Source: Forficula auricularia
Taxonomy: Eukaryota; Arthropoda; Insecta; Dermaptera; Forficulidae
DNA: 64,000 nucleotides
Direction: 5' to 3'
Assembly: GCA_024734495.1 (NCBI GenBank)
Contig: JALMQS010000073.1
Location: 2,364,575 to 2,428,574 of the forward strand
In this document: positions 44,940 to 56,068 of the stretch, in pieces
Numbering within the stretch: position 1 is the first letter of the stretch
Layout: each line of letters starts with the position of its first letter
Notes under the pieces: generated by a model
What the model saw: only the letters and a program-made list of their open reading frames with translations
The model's database searches: none
What the model was told of the DNA's origin: nothing
Translations under genes and position numbers: made by a program

Positions 44940-46189
44940 ATATACAATATTATCTATAATTATCATCAAAAAACATGATTATTACATCTATTTACGAATA
45001 TGAAAAATTTAACTATTATTTTATAATCTTATAAATATTATATTAATTAAAATATCGAGGAGTAATAATTATTAAGTCTAAATTATTATAGGTCTCTGAT
45101 ATTTGATTCTTCGCAAAGTATCAGACGTATCTAACACTGCATTTGTTTTTTTTTTGCCAAGTCGTGTGTACCTATATAAAATGTCTTAAACTTGGATATA
45201 TATATTTTTAAAGCATTATTTTATCATACCTTTCTATCTTACCATGTATTTGGATTCCGATACTCAAAATAAGTTCATTAGTAAGTTCGTTCTGGTGCCA
45301 AAATATTTTTATTTACGAAAACAAAGAAGTGATTAGATTTAAAAAAAATGAAAATTATAATTGTTATTTCTCTAGAATGGTTCTAGAATGGAGATAATAA
45401 GTTGAAATCTTTCATGGCTAAATATCAAAATTTGCAAAAAGAGTAGGTTTCAACTCTTGAAAATACCATATTTTCATTTTTGTCTTCCAATCTTTTTATA
45501 TACTTTTTAACAGTCTGTTATAATAAAGAGTACCCTTAAGCCTTTCACTTATTACTCTGCGATGTTTCTTTCCAAATAGTTTACAATTTTTTATCTGGGT
45601 TCATGTTTTCTTTTTTTCTTCTGCAACCCCTACATATATTTTTCCTATCCTCCATTCTTTGCTCCTCAAATGCTTTCACATCTTGCCTTAATAGATTTCT
45701 CTTCTTCTTTACGTTGAGGTTTCAGAATAATTTTTTATTTCAATATCGGTATTTATGTTATAAAAATATCGGAAAAACGCATATTTATTAATTCGTTTTT
45801 AGTCGTAATATATGATTTATTCTACGTCTGTAATTATACCTATTGTTATAACCAATTTCTTTAATCTGTCTGGGTCATAATTTTAATTATTCCTCAGTTT
45901 ATTCTAAAACTTTTTCCTTCTTGTTTTCATTTTATTTCCCCCTTTTATTATAGAACAAAGTTGGTTCCGGAACCATCTTTTAATTCATTTCTAGCATATT
46001 TTGGGTCATCTTTTATTTTTCTTTGTTTGTATTTTTAAGCTATATCCGGGCATTCTTCTTAAAGCTTTTGTTGCCATTTTTGACTTTTCAATTCAAGTTC
46101 TTGTGTACATATGTTTGCTTGTTTTTCGTAATTCCTATACATTTTCAGACATACCCTTTGGATCGAGCATCCTAAAGAACTATGATATA
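44940..46189. other. AT-rich, pyrimidine-biased plus strand; no gene assigned
   Basis: The strand bias near 45480-46190 could reflect a decayed minus-strand coding region, but frames are broken and no motif was found. Plus-strand frames at 45603 and 46001 are F/L/Y-rich and not convincing. Confidence 0.35.
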
Positions 46190-46300
46190 GGGGCCATCCA
46201 TAAATTTCCTCACACGAATTTCTCATAATTTTTGACCCCCCCCCCCCCCCCCCCGTCCTTGTCACAGGTGGTCTCATTTCCCTGGGGTGACGTCACATAT
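46190..46300 (+). repeat. Fragment of a widespread 'ggccatccataaat' repeat
   Basis: TAGGGGCCATCCATAAATTT, then a C-run of about 20, then GGGGTGACGTCACATATTTT. This order is seen in a common arthropod dispersed repeat; only one terminus is present. Confidence 0.6.
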
Positions 46301-47018
46301 TTTGCAATTTTAAATTTAGAAATTATTAAATTAAAACACCACTTCTAAAATTATTTATATATTTCTATTTAAAATCGTTTTTCATAAAATCAATAATAAA
46401 TCAATCATTTTAAGAAGTATTTATTTTCTCTAAAAGTATTTTTTTTGAAAAAGGATAAAAATTTTTCCTGAAAAATTTGAACTATTAATAAACATTTTTG
46501 TGATAGATCTTAAATTAAATTAAATATCGCAGTTTTATTAACCAATAAAAAAATTACAAAATATGTTTACCACTATTTCAAATATCTTCGACTCGCTCGA
46601 AGTTCTCTCGCCATCGAATGTCCTCTTTTAATTTTTTTTTTATATTTTTCTTGTGTCTTTATTTTAGTAAGGGGAAACAAAAAACAATCAAAAATTAAAA
46701 AATAAAAAAACTTCATATTATAAGACCATGTATTTTTTCCGATATTTTTTCGGACTAATTCTGAATTGCCGTCTCAATCTTAGTATCAGATTGTCATAAT
46801 AAATTTTCTGATTTCCATTCAACTTTTTTCATTATTCTACAAACAATTCTGATAATATTTCTTCCTTATAAATTTGTTAAAGAATATGTTCTTTTTAACC
46901 ATCTTTCACTTGTTCATTTTCAAGAAAATTTTTAACAATTTATTCTTTAACCAGTAGCTTGTTTTAAAGAAAGAAGTAATTTTTAAAAGAACATAGAATG
47001 TACCAAACAAGATCTTAC
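46301..47018. other. AT-rich DNA, nothing assigned
   Basis: No supported feature; possibly intron if the neighbouring exon candidate is real. Confidence 0.35.
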
Positions 47019-47071
47019 CTCCCGGCAAGTCAAGGGCCTTCCGAAAGTTTAATGAGATCTGTATCTTTTCT
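47019..47071 (-). CDS. Candidate internal exon, unidentified protein
   Basis: On the minus strand a 53-nt segment lies between an acceptor (TTTAAGTCTTTCCTAG) and a strong donor (GGGAG then GTAAGATC). One frame is open, giving EKIQISLNFRKALDLPG; the other two contain stops. Its base composition is much less AT-rich than the flanks. I cannot identify the protein or find neighbouring exons. Confidence 0.35.
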
Positions 47072-48239
47072 CTAGGAAAGACTTAAATTAAATCAAAATC
47101 TTATTATCTTTTTGTTCATACATCATTAACGATTTTCTTCTCTTTTTTTTATTTTTATTTTTTTATCTCTCTCTTGCTCACCAAATCTTCTAAATTCAAC
47201 TGAAGATTGCTTTACAGTTATGGATTATTTTCTTTGAAATTCTCTATTGAGGGTGGCAAAGAGAGCTTAAAAGAATTATCTATCTCGTCTTCTTTATGTT
47301 TTATCAAAAAATTATATCATAAGACAGTTTAGGTTTAGTCTAAAGTAGAAGATCAAGTTGGATAACTTTTTCAATTTACTACAAAGATCTTTTTGCCAAC
47401 CCATATTATATTTCATTATGTATACGTATAAAAGTCACTAGGCTCTATTGTGTCACAGCCAGCCCAAATCGAGGGAGGCCAAACTTTTGCACGGCATTCA
47501 TTCAAAACTCATTATATTTTTTATTTATTTTATTTTTAATTAGCCATTTGATTCACCTGTATCATTTACGGCAGTATATTATTAAACAATCATTTATTTA
47601 TAAAATTATTTCAGTGTATATAGCATTTGAAAATAAAAAGCTACATAAATATGTATTTATACATTTTAAATTAATAAATTTTAATTAACTTCTCATTTAT
47701 ACATTAAAGAAAAAGTTAATTTTTTTTTTGTTATATTATTATGTTAATTTGCGAACATTGTCTTAGAACGTTGAAACTTAGCGCAAAGGTGCAGTTTTTT
47801 AATACAAATTTTCAGCCAAATTTCACCTCATTTGTTCTTCATATAACGATTTGATTTTTTCGCATTTTTTTCCAAAAGTTCTAAATTTATGAATCCCAAA
47901 ATCTAATCAATTTTTTTAATGTTAATACAAACATCTTACCGCCTAGATGAATTTACTACGATTTACTTTTTGGGTTATCGTAACTATCGGAATCAAGGCA
48001 CATTCAAAGTCAGGCCAGATAATCAAATCAAATATGAAATTCTGCTGCAATGTTGGAAAATTATTTTTCTTCTCATTTCATATATAACACATATAAGCAA
48101 ATGGAATGGAAAATTTTTGAGCTAATACTCTGGCCGCCTGGAAAAATGTGTGAGTAGAAATTTTCCCGAAAATTTTCATAATAAACAATTTAACCAGAAC
48201 CTTAAACCTGCTTAAATTAACGGAGTATGATGGCCTTTT
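47072..48239. other. AT-rich DNA, nothing assigned
   Basis: The 68-codon frame at 47919-48125 overlaps a decayed dispersed repeat (see also 14.0 and 59.9 kb). No gene supported. Confidence 0.35.
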
Positions 48240-48757
48240 TCCCTTTTAACCGGGGGGTCCATAGTATCCATTGTTTGTGGTAAGAGGCGACTAAAAATGA
48301 TTAAGCGTTAAGCTCTCATCTGTGGAGAGGGGCCTCCAAGCATTCTCTTGTCACACTGGATCCAATTCAGAAGCGAGCAATTAAACTAATAGGAGACCCG
48401 GCCCTAACACTCACTCGACTCCCTGGCTCACCGAAGAAACGTTTCTTCCCTTTCCCTGTACTGCAGATACTATCATGGTGTCTGTTTAGTTGAGCTGAAA
48501 TCAATTATCTCCCCTAAAGCCACCTTTACGAGAAACACGCGGTTTTCGAAGGCTCAGGACCCCTTTGGTGTCTAATTGGATAAAAATCGAACAAGCGCTT
48601 TCGCCAACTCTTTTATTCCTATGACCTCCAGAGACTGGAACTCGCTCCTAGCCATCATCTTCTCCGCTACTTATAACCTTCAGCTGTTTAAGACACGTAT
48701 CCATAGATACCTTCGACCCCTACCCAGCCCATAAAATCCCCTCTTCTTCTTCTTTTC
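48240..48757 (+). pseudogene. LINE ORF2 C-terminal relic (CR1/Jockey-like)
   Basis: Plus-strand counterpart of the 12.4-13.0 kb fragment. Recognisable pieces in shifting frames: the 'ASKHSL..LD.IQKRAIKLIGDPAL' region (48340-48400), the 'RDWNS' region (near 48632) and 'TYNLQLFKTRIHRYL' (48670-48715), then a stop and a CTTCTTCTTCTTTTC tail (48741-48757). It has more frameshifts than the 12-kb copy. GGTCCATAGTATCCATTG and GGTAAGAGGCGACTAAAA at 48255-48297 precede it and form a short repeat fragment common in insect genomes. Confidence 0.85.
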
Positions 48758-49147
48758 ACGATGGATGAGCCAACCCAGGCCTTTAAGGGGGTGCACCTTT
48801 TTGGTCTAACTCCTTCTCTCATCATTTTCATTAAAAAAAAGAGTTAACATTTCTACCCCATAAAAAATATTATGTTAAAAGATCTCGAGAAAACGTAGTC
48901 CGACAACTATCACGGAATCACGGAAACGATGTTTCCTCGAAACTGACCTGAAAATTTGCTCATGAAAGGTGTTACTTGATGAGTATTTCATTACAGAGCA
49001 CAAACTTAAAAATATCCAACTCATTCACTGGCTCCAAAAAAGACCTTTGAGGCAATTTCAAAAGAAATTAGATTCTGAGAAATACCAATTTTGATAATTT
49101 TTAAAGAGTTAGATGTCGGTTCAAGGTGAAACATTTTATATAATACT
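48758..49147. other. Unassigned DNA after the LINE relic
   Basis: Contains GCCAACCCAGGCCTTTAAGG (48769), shared with 25949. No gene. Confidence 0.35.
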
Positions 49148-49252
49148 AAAAAGTAAGTAAAATTTCAAGGTAGGTTTCACAAAATAAAATAAAACTCAAA
49201 ACACATATTTGTTTTATTTTGTGAAACCTACTTTGGAATTTTGCTTACTTTT
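49148..49252. repeat. Perfect-looking ~45-bp-arm hairpin
   Basis: TAGGTTTCACAAAATAAAAT (49171) and its inverted copy (49211) with further pairing out to AAAAAGTAAGTAAAATT. A short palindromic unit, possibly a MITE. Confidence 0.7.
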
Positions 49253-49282
49253 TATTACCAAACTTGAGCCTTAGGCGACAAG

Positions 49283-49399
49283 ATGATGCATGAAAAGATA
49301 ATCAAGCGATTGGCATCAGAAATTGGTGAGCAATTTCAAGGGGCCGAATTGGGAAAGGGCTGTCGTGTCAAGAGGACATACTTTTTTATTATGTTTTGA
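49283..49399 (+). CDS. Short coding-like fragment, unidentified
   Basis: A 38-codon plus-strand frame starting with two ATGs contains KIIKRLASEIGEQFQGAELG. Composition is less AT-rich than neighbours up to about 49380, then AT-rich to the stop, suggesting a coding fragment running into unrelated DNA. It could be an exon or a retrotransposed piece. Confidence 0.25.
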   Translation: MMHEKIIKRLASEIGEQFQGAELGKGCRVKRTYFFIMF

Positions 49400-49925
49400 A
49401 TTTATGAAATAACTATAATTCGTTACTTTCATTGATCAAAAGCATTGGTTTGAAAAGTATAATTTAAAAATGAATTGCATAGAAAATGTCTCATGAATAA
49501 TGAACATTGTTTTAGTTATTTTCTAAAGGCGCCAGTTACCTAAATACGGTCCTCCTTTAGATAACTATCAACTACCTGGTTATTTTAACTCAGTTTATGC
49601 AAAATCGTGACTTGGTCTTTTTTTGCAATAAGATATCGTTTTGTTTTTAGTATTTGCATAACGCAATACTCTCTTATTAAACCATTAAAATCAGATTATT
49701 TCTATTATATGGCTATGATCATTAGTTAAGGCTTAGCCTGCTTGACTTTATTCATGCATTGGTATAATGAGCTCTAAAAATAAAATAAAGGAAATGTGAG
49801 AAGAATGACAAAAATTTATTCGAATTATGAGATATTATCTTGTATTTAAAAAGTTCTTATTCCGGATAATAAGCGTGAATTTAATAGGAGAAAATCAACG
49901 ACAGTGTTCTCTGCTTAGTTAAAAA

Positions 49926-50096
49926 CGAAGGGTGAACCGCGACCTAAAATGGTGTACACCTCACTTCCACCTCCACTTTCATTTCCATGCTAGAATACAA
50001 TAATAGATGACAATAGATTATCTAATGAATTCCAAAGTAATTCTAAATAATTCTAAAGACGGTGTACACCTAATTCCAATCGCGGTTTACCCCTCT
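49926..50096. mobile_element. hAT-like MITE without minisatellite, 8-bp TSD
   Basis: The duplication GTTAAAAA lies at 49918-49925 and 50097-50104. Ends CGAAGGGTGAACCGCGACCT and the inverted AGAGGGGTAAACCGCGATTG; both have GGTGTACACC inside, as in the 16.6- and 54.7-kb elements. The interior differs: no TTGGAAGTAC units. It is the compact member of the family. Confidence 0.88.
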
Positions 50097-50104
50097 GTTA
50101 AAAA

Positions 50105-52961
50105 TGTTTTTTTTTTTTTTTTTTTGGGAGGGGGGTTCGTCTTAGATAGATGAGAGTGCCAAAGGCCAGCAATTCATTTTTGTGAAGGGTAAGCAAATTT
50201 ATCTATCCCATCTTAGATTAAGCAGAGGACACACTTATTGATTTTCTCTTATCGATATTCTTTTATATTTATTGAAATTTATAAATACTAGTTGCAAAAT
50301 TAGGTTTTAAGCCCGTAACTGTATTAAAAAAACTCAACACCTTTAGGGTATTCCACTTCCCTGCTTAAGAATACACATAGGTGTATAAGAATTAGGCGCA
50401 AAATGTAATATTGTTAAAATTATATGTAAATTATATAACTGAGTACCTATATTAGATTCTTTTGTCCCAGCACCAATAGTGTGTGCAAAATTTCAGCTCA
50501 ATCGGTTGGGTGGAATGAAGTAGTGGACTAGGATTTCCGAAAATGGATTTTTCTGATTTCGATTTTATAAATCTCACTTTCGATTTTTCAAAACTACATG
50601 GAAGTATCCAAACATCTTTATAGTTAAAATACGAAAAAATGTCGAAAATATTACTTATCTGGGTTTGAGACTCCAAATAGAGGCCGAAAAGCCATTGGTC
50701 TTCTGTATGTGAATATGATAAGGTAAAAATGATAAATCTCACCAATATTTAATTTTTGAAATCTCAACGTTAGTTATTGACTAGATATCATAACAAGATT
50801 TACTTACAAATCAACCAAATTGATGTACCCCTTTATTTTCTCTCTAGCTTTATTGACTTTTTTTAAATTCCAACTATTGTTTCAACTATTTCCTGTGTTT
50901 ATCAAGGATCACATTTACTTTGTTGCCAATAATTTTTATAAAAATCGCTTGGTTGTTTAAAATAATAAAAACTCATACTTCTATGAACATTTTTTAGAAA
51001 ATTAAAGAAAGCTCTTGATCCCAGATTTTTGTCGGTACTATTTTTAATTTCCAAAATACTGTTGATTTGTTATTAATCTGGAGTAAAGTGAAAGACATGC
51101 TAAACTAAACTAAGCACAAAAATATGTATTTTTTATATTAAACTTGAAATAATTTGAGACCGAAATATATTGAGCTCAGATTCCGGCCATTGTCATATTT
51201 CAATATTCAAAATCAAATTGTAAATAACTCAAATACTCGGTACGTCACGGAGGTAAACTTTGCTCTAATATTGATTTTTTTTGCTTCAAACCAGTCTTAG
51301 GAATGTATAGGTACTCGATGATGATGATAATGATAAATAGCTTATATATTTAAATTCATTATTTGGACTGGTTTTACCCTAGCTGACTGCGATAGATCAT
51401 CCCTTTGCAAGATTTACACAGAAATATTTATTAGGTAGATTTCGAAAAAATATACCTATTGCGCTCACTATCATGGCGCGACTTCCAGAAAATGTCATCA
51501 TAGTTTTTCTGATCATGCCCCCTAGACCCCAAAACCACCTTCCATTCAAAAGGTTATATGTATATGTATGTGGGGGGTATGTATCGCAAATTTGTGGGTT
51601 CGCTGTAGCCGCAACATTCAACCAATTGCAATAAAATATGGCACACAATTTAGTCTTAATGTAAACAAAAACTGATTAGTTTTTGGGGACTTCAGCCCTA
51701 AGGGGGTGGAAATGGTGGGGGTTGAAATCTTAAAAAAATCATACAATCATTAGTAAGAATGATACCAGTTTGGTTGCAACTGGCTAATATTCTACAAATT
51801 AAACTCTGCAACTTCTGTCTGAAAAGTTTTTGATAGGAGCAGTCTAAAGGGGGGTAGAGCTCCTTCGAAATCTACCTCTTCCTACGGCTTGCGGCAAGGA
51901 TTTTTTTTATTAAACTTGAAATAATAATTATGAAACCTAAAGGTCATGAGGTCAGATTCCAGTATACCGAGTTTTAAACAAGTTTTCACTTTTTCCCCAT
52001 TTTTTTTTTAATGTAATTTTTTAACTTTTATAATAATGTTCATTTGTTATTAATTCAGTGTAAGGACAAATCATGCATTGTGGAGTAAACGCACCAGAAA
52101 AATATCTCTTCTTATTAAACCTGAACTAATCCCAAATATTGTAGGTCCATTTTATAAGAATGAAAAATAAATTATGGATTTTTTTACTCTCGGAAACGTT
52201 TTTTCATTTTTCTTTTAAAAAATAAATGGATGATAAATTTGGAGATTGGTTTTCAATTACAAAGCGTTTGCCGGAATATCAATTTCAAAATTTATTAGGT
52301 TCCATTTACTAATTTATCCGTTGGAGGGTTCAGGCTTCCCATCAAAAGCTGTCGTTCTGTTTCTATCCATCTAAAATTAAATATTCCTTGATAGGAATAA
52401 TTTAACAGGATATCAACTAGAAATAATGTTTATTTTATTTTTGATGTTTGTGGCAAATGGTTCTATATGGGCAACATGTGGGTCTGGGTGTGGCATTGAT
52501 CCCTCTGCCATGCATTTCACTGCCCCTGGAACGTAGCTTTCACATGCGACAGGTTTTAACCTGTTGTTGAGGGGATTAGCGCTCTATCGCAATCTAGATT
52601 GAACATTTATCTAGGCCAATGTTGTGGATAACTCGCCAGGCGGCTGGAATATTCAATTGATATAAAATTTTTAAATATTTTGTTCTGATTATTCTTAGAA
52701 ATAGGCGGAAAGAGAAGGAAAATCATTTAAATACTTGTTTTTTTTTTAGTGTCTTACACTGCCTGGATGTCATAACTTAAAAGATGAAACAGTTAGAACA
52801 CTTGTTCTAGTGCCAAAATGCTTATATTAAATCAAAAAAAAAAACAAAAAAAAGAAAATGGACTGGATTTTACTTTCAGAACTTTCAGATGAACAATGCA
52901 GAAAATTATAAAATTGTTTGGATAGCTTTCGAACGAAACTGAAATTTATGTTAATAATTGT
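50105..52961. other. Mostly AT-rich DNA, no gene assigned
   Basis: A T-run and G-run occur at 50108-50137. Frames at 50452-50745 and 51397-51648 (minus) show no domain. The stretch 51380-51870 has the style of non-coding insect repeats (for example ATTGCAATAAAATATGGCAC). A moderately GC-rich patch at 52470-52650 is unexplained. Confidence 0.35.
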
Positions 52962-53413
52962 CTTTCGACGGGGCCTCATTGTGATTGCGCCCTGGAGTGA
53001 AGAAGAAAAAATTATTTTCGACCTTTGGGTTCGCGATCGAGTGGGAGGCGTTTGGATATAGTTTAATTAGTCAAGCCAACTACAGAGCTGCGAAAAATGA
53101 GATTAAAAGATTAAATAAAAATGAAATACCAAATTCATATAGACATTATGTATCGGCTTGGGTTCGGGGATCAGTGGCCGAAAAGATAAGAGCTAAGGTT
53201 CTTATAAAGGCGTTGCACCGCACATGCGAAGATCCCGAGTTCGAATTCCGGCTGATACTTTTGTCTATAATATAAAAATCTTTTCTTCGTTCCCTAATTT
53301 AATTTATAATTGTCTTTCGACGCGGCCTCATTGTGATTGCGCCCTGGAGTGAAGAAGAAAATTAATTTTCGACCTTTGGGTTCGCGATCGAGTGGGAGGC
53401 GTTTGGATATAAA
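52962..53413 (+). repeat. ~105-bp direct repeat bracketing a tRNA-derived SINE head
   Basis: GCCTCATTGTGATTGCGCCC and GGTTCGCGATCGAGTGGGAG occur in the same order at 52974-53051 and 53323-53400. Between them, 53154-53280 carries a tRNA-like unit: A-box-like AGTGGCCGAAAAG (53173), B box GAGTTCGAATTCC (53238) and the arm GCACCGCACATGCGAAG. The simplest reading is a SINE (tRNA head plus the repeated block as body) beside a second, headless copy. Confidence 0.65.
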
Positions 53414-53720
53414 ATATTAATTTTTCCCAATAGCTGTGGAATTAGATTCCATTTAAGGTAGTTGTTTCGCGACAATACTAGCAAAATGTTTATGCTAGAG
53501 TATATATATAGAACAGAAAATAAGGATTCATAATTCATAAGCCCAAATTTTTTGCTGCTTATGTACCATTACTAGCCAATCCCATGCTACGTTTGACAAA
53601 TCTGGCAACATTATCCGAGCTTGAATATTTTTATCATAGAAATGACAGATAAAATACATTATAAAGGTCGATTTATTAAACAAAAAGTTACTTAATAAGC
53701 GATTAAAAGCTGTTGCGACA

Positions 53721-53773
53721 ATGGCTGAAGCGAAAAAACGTCAAAAAAGTACTAAAGTTAATCAATTTTTTAG
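53721..53773 (+). CDS. Candidate first coding exon with PIP-box-like motif
   Basis: ATG at 53721 in good context (GCGACAATGG) opens MAEAKKRQKSTKVNQFF and reaches AG followed by GTTAAA, a possible donor. The exon is less AT-rich than its flanks. STKVNQFF resembles the PCNA-interacting consensus Q-x-x-h-x-x-a-a, with S in place of Q, next to a basic stretch, as in the N-termini of several replication and repair proteins. If unspliced the frame stops soon after. Joined to the exon candidate at 55054 the frame stays open. Identity unknown. Confidence 0.35.
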
Positions 53774-54663
53774 GTTAAATATATACGTTGTTGCCAGCTT
53801 GTTTTTAGTTTAAATTTTCATTATACATTTTTCATTATTTATTCATTAATATCTCAGAAACTGTGTTGTAACTATGAATTAATTTTCTTTAAAAAATGTA
53901 TTAGTTATTATTTAATGTTGGTTTAGTTTTTTATAAGAATGATAAGAAGAGTTTATTAATTATAATTAAATATGTATGTAAACTTTCCGATATCCCATAT
54001 AGTGCAATGTATAAGAGTCTGAAAAACTCTCTCATTGGAATTTAATATCTCCGAAACTATATTATTAATAAATTTCATTTTGCCACCAATCGATGCAGAA
54101 GTATTTAAATAATAAACTGTCTAAATTTCAAAAAATCCTAAGAAAACGCGTATGGTGAAACAAACTATCTTCTCCTGAATGAGAGTCGTTATGAATAATT
54201 TTTATTACATGTTTTTTTTTTTTTTTTATTAAAATATAACCTTGTTACAGAATTTATTACATGTTAGAATTATCACATATGTTATATTCAATGCTTTTAG
54301 AATTTAATCTAATTACCAAAAAGTAATCAGGGTCAATGAATTCACGTCCTCTATGGGGGTGAATATAACACTTCTGACATATATTATAAATTATCATGAT
54401 TTTTCTAATGAAAAAAATTGAATAAATATACCGCGCCTTTCCCCTAAATTTTAATTTTTTTGAGCCAAAACCCTAAGGCCTAAGCAGACCAAACAATTAC
54501 AAACACACTAAAATTTGTAGAGCGTCTTGAAATTTTTTTTCATATCCTTCAATTTATATTAACAACCACCTATTTTAGGCAGAAATACATAACAATTTTT
54601 TTAACGGATTAAAAGTCATATTGGAATACGAAATATTTTGATTTGGGAACTAATAGTTTTAAT
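53774..54663. other. AT-rich, intron-like DNA
   Basis: No feature except T-runs. It would be intron 1 if the flanking exon candidates are real. Confidence 0.35.
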
Positions 54664-54951
54664 CGAGGGGTGATCCGCGATTGGAAGTAGGTGTACACCT
54701 CTTTGGAAGTATTTCGGAAGTTCGTGAAAATATTTGGAAGTACTTGGAAATATTTGAAAGTACTTGAAAACATTTGAAAGTACTTGGAAATATTTGGAAG
54801 TGCTTGGAAATATTTGCAAGTATTTGGAAATATTTGGAATTATTTGGAAAATATATTTAGAAATATTTGGAATTACTTGGGATACTTGGAAATATTTGGA
54901 AGTACAAGTGGAAGTAGGTGTACAGCATATTAAGTCCCGGTTCACCCCTCG
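54664..54951 (+). mobile_element. hAT-like MITE with internal minisatellite, 8-bp TSD
   Basis: Exact duplication GTTTTAAT at 54656-54663 and 54952-54959. The left end CGAGGGGTGATCCGCGATTG is identical to that of the 16.6-kb copy; the right end inverted reads CGAGGGGTGAACCGGGAC. The interior has fewer and more diverged TTGGAAGTACTTGGAAATAT-like units. Long frames on both strands are by-products of the repeat. Confidence 0.92.
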
Positions 54952-55053
54952 GTTTTAATATTAAATAAATTTAAAAAAAATGAAATACATTTTAAATTTA
55001 AATAAATTTTATTAAGACATTTAAAATAATAAGTTTTTTTTATTTCTTTCCAG

Positions 55054-55097
55054 GTATACGATCTCAACAAGCAACAACATTAAACGTTCCTATTCTC
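55054..55097 (+). CDS. Candidate internal exon, 44 nt
   Basis: A strong polypyrimidine acceptor (TTTTATTTCTTTCCAG) precedes and a consensus donor (CTC then GTAAGTTA) follows. Two of three frames are open. Spliced to 53721-53773 (phase 2) it continues as R then YTISTSNNIKRSYS; the other open frame reads IRSQQATTLNVPIL. The protein is not recognised. The sharp splice signals and distinct composition are the main support. Confidence 0.4.
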
Positions 55098-55488
55098 GTA
55101 AGTTATACTGTTTTATTATGTAAACTAATAATTAATTATAGCTTGAGTAGTCACCGTAGTTCAATTATCTCTATCTATTATATTTCGAGTTGTCTCATTT
55201 ACCTAAGGCGACAATGACACTAGTGAAACCAAACTAAGAGGAGCTGATTAAACCCCTCTCCTTTTCAATGAGAATGTCTATATTAAACTAGTTATTAAAC
55301 TCGTTAACATGAAATATACAACGGGCTCTAGAAACTTATTTTTACGGAACTTATTATATATAGAAAAAATAATTTATATATATTCAATACTTACAGCAAA
55401 AAGAAAGGTTAAATGTAGTAATGAGAATTTTCTTTTCAACGAGAAAATCAGAGTTGATTTTTTTGAATTTTGAGATTTATTTAAAAAC

Positions 55489-55728
55489 GCACAGAATAAC
55501 AGACTAACAGACATTTTGACAAAACAGTTATTATCTTGAAAAATATAATTTTTTTAATCTTTACTTATTAGGGCTTTTTTGTAGACCGAAATACCCTGGT
55601 TTCGCCCAATTTTTTTTAATCAAAATAATTTCAGCCATTTTTGTGATATTTCGAAAAAAAGAAGCAAAAAAAAACACTTTTTTCATGCACGATTACAATA
55701 CTTGACCATACCCTGTATGGTAAATTAA
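55489..55728 (+). repeat. 3-prime fragment of the 22-kb dispersed repeat
   Basis: Matches 22755-22995: CGCACAGAATAACAGACTAA, ATTAGGGCTTTTTTGTAG, and the end CTTGACCATACCCTGTATGG. The tandem-unit part is missing. Confidence 0.8.
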
Positions 55729-56068
55729 TAATTTTTATAAAAAAAAAATAAAACCGACTTCAAAAAAATTAAATGCAACAAATTAGTAAAATAATAATAA
55801 CTCAAAAATAAAATAAAATACACTAAAAGGTATAAAATAATTATCTAATTTAGTTACAACTAAACAGCGAAATATTAACATGAAATCACTTTTTGAAGTC
55901 GGTGCCAAAAATATACATTTTATGAATCGCACTCGACGGATCTTACTTAGTCCGTTTGGCTGGTATCCTCGCTTATATAGTTTTTTTAGCACCGACTTCA
56001 AAAAGTGATTTCATGTACGTACATATTTCGTCGTTTAGTTGTAAGTAAATTTGATAATTATTATATAC

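Noticed and set aside
45603..46277. Several 60-75 codon frames on both strands
   Set aside because: Low-complexity translation of pyrimidine-rich DNA; one is created by the C-run of a known dispersed repeat.
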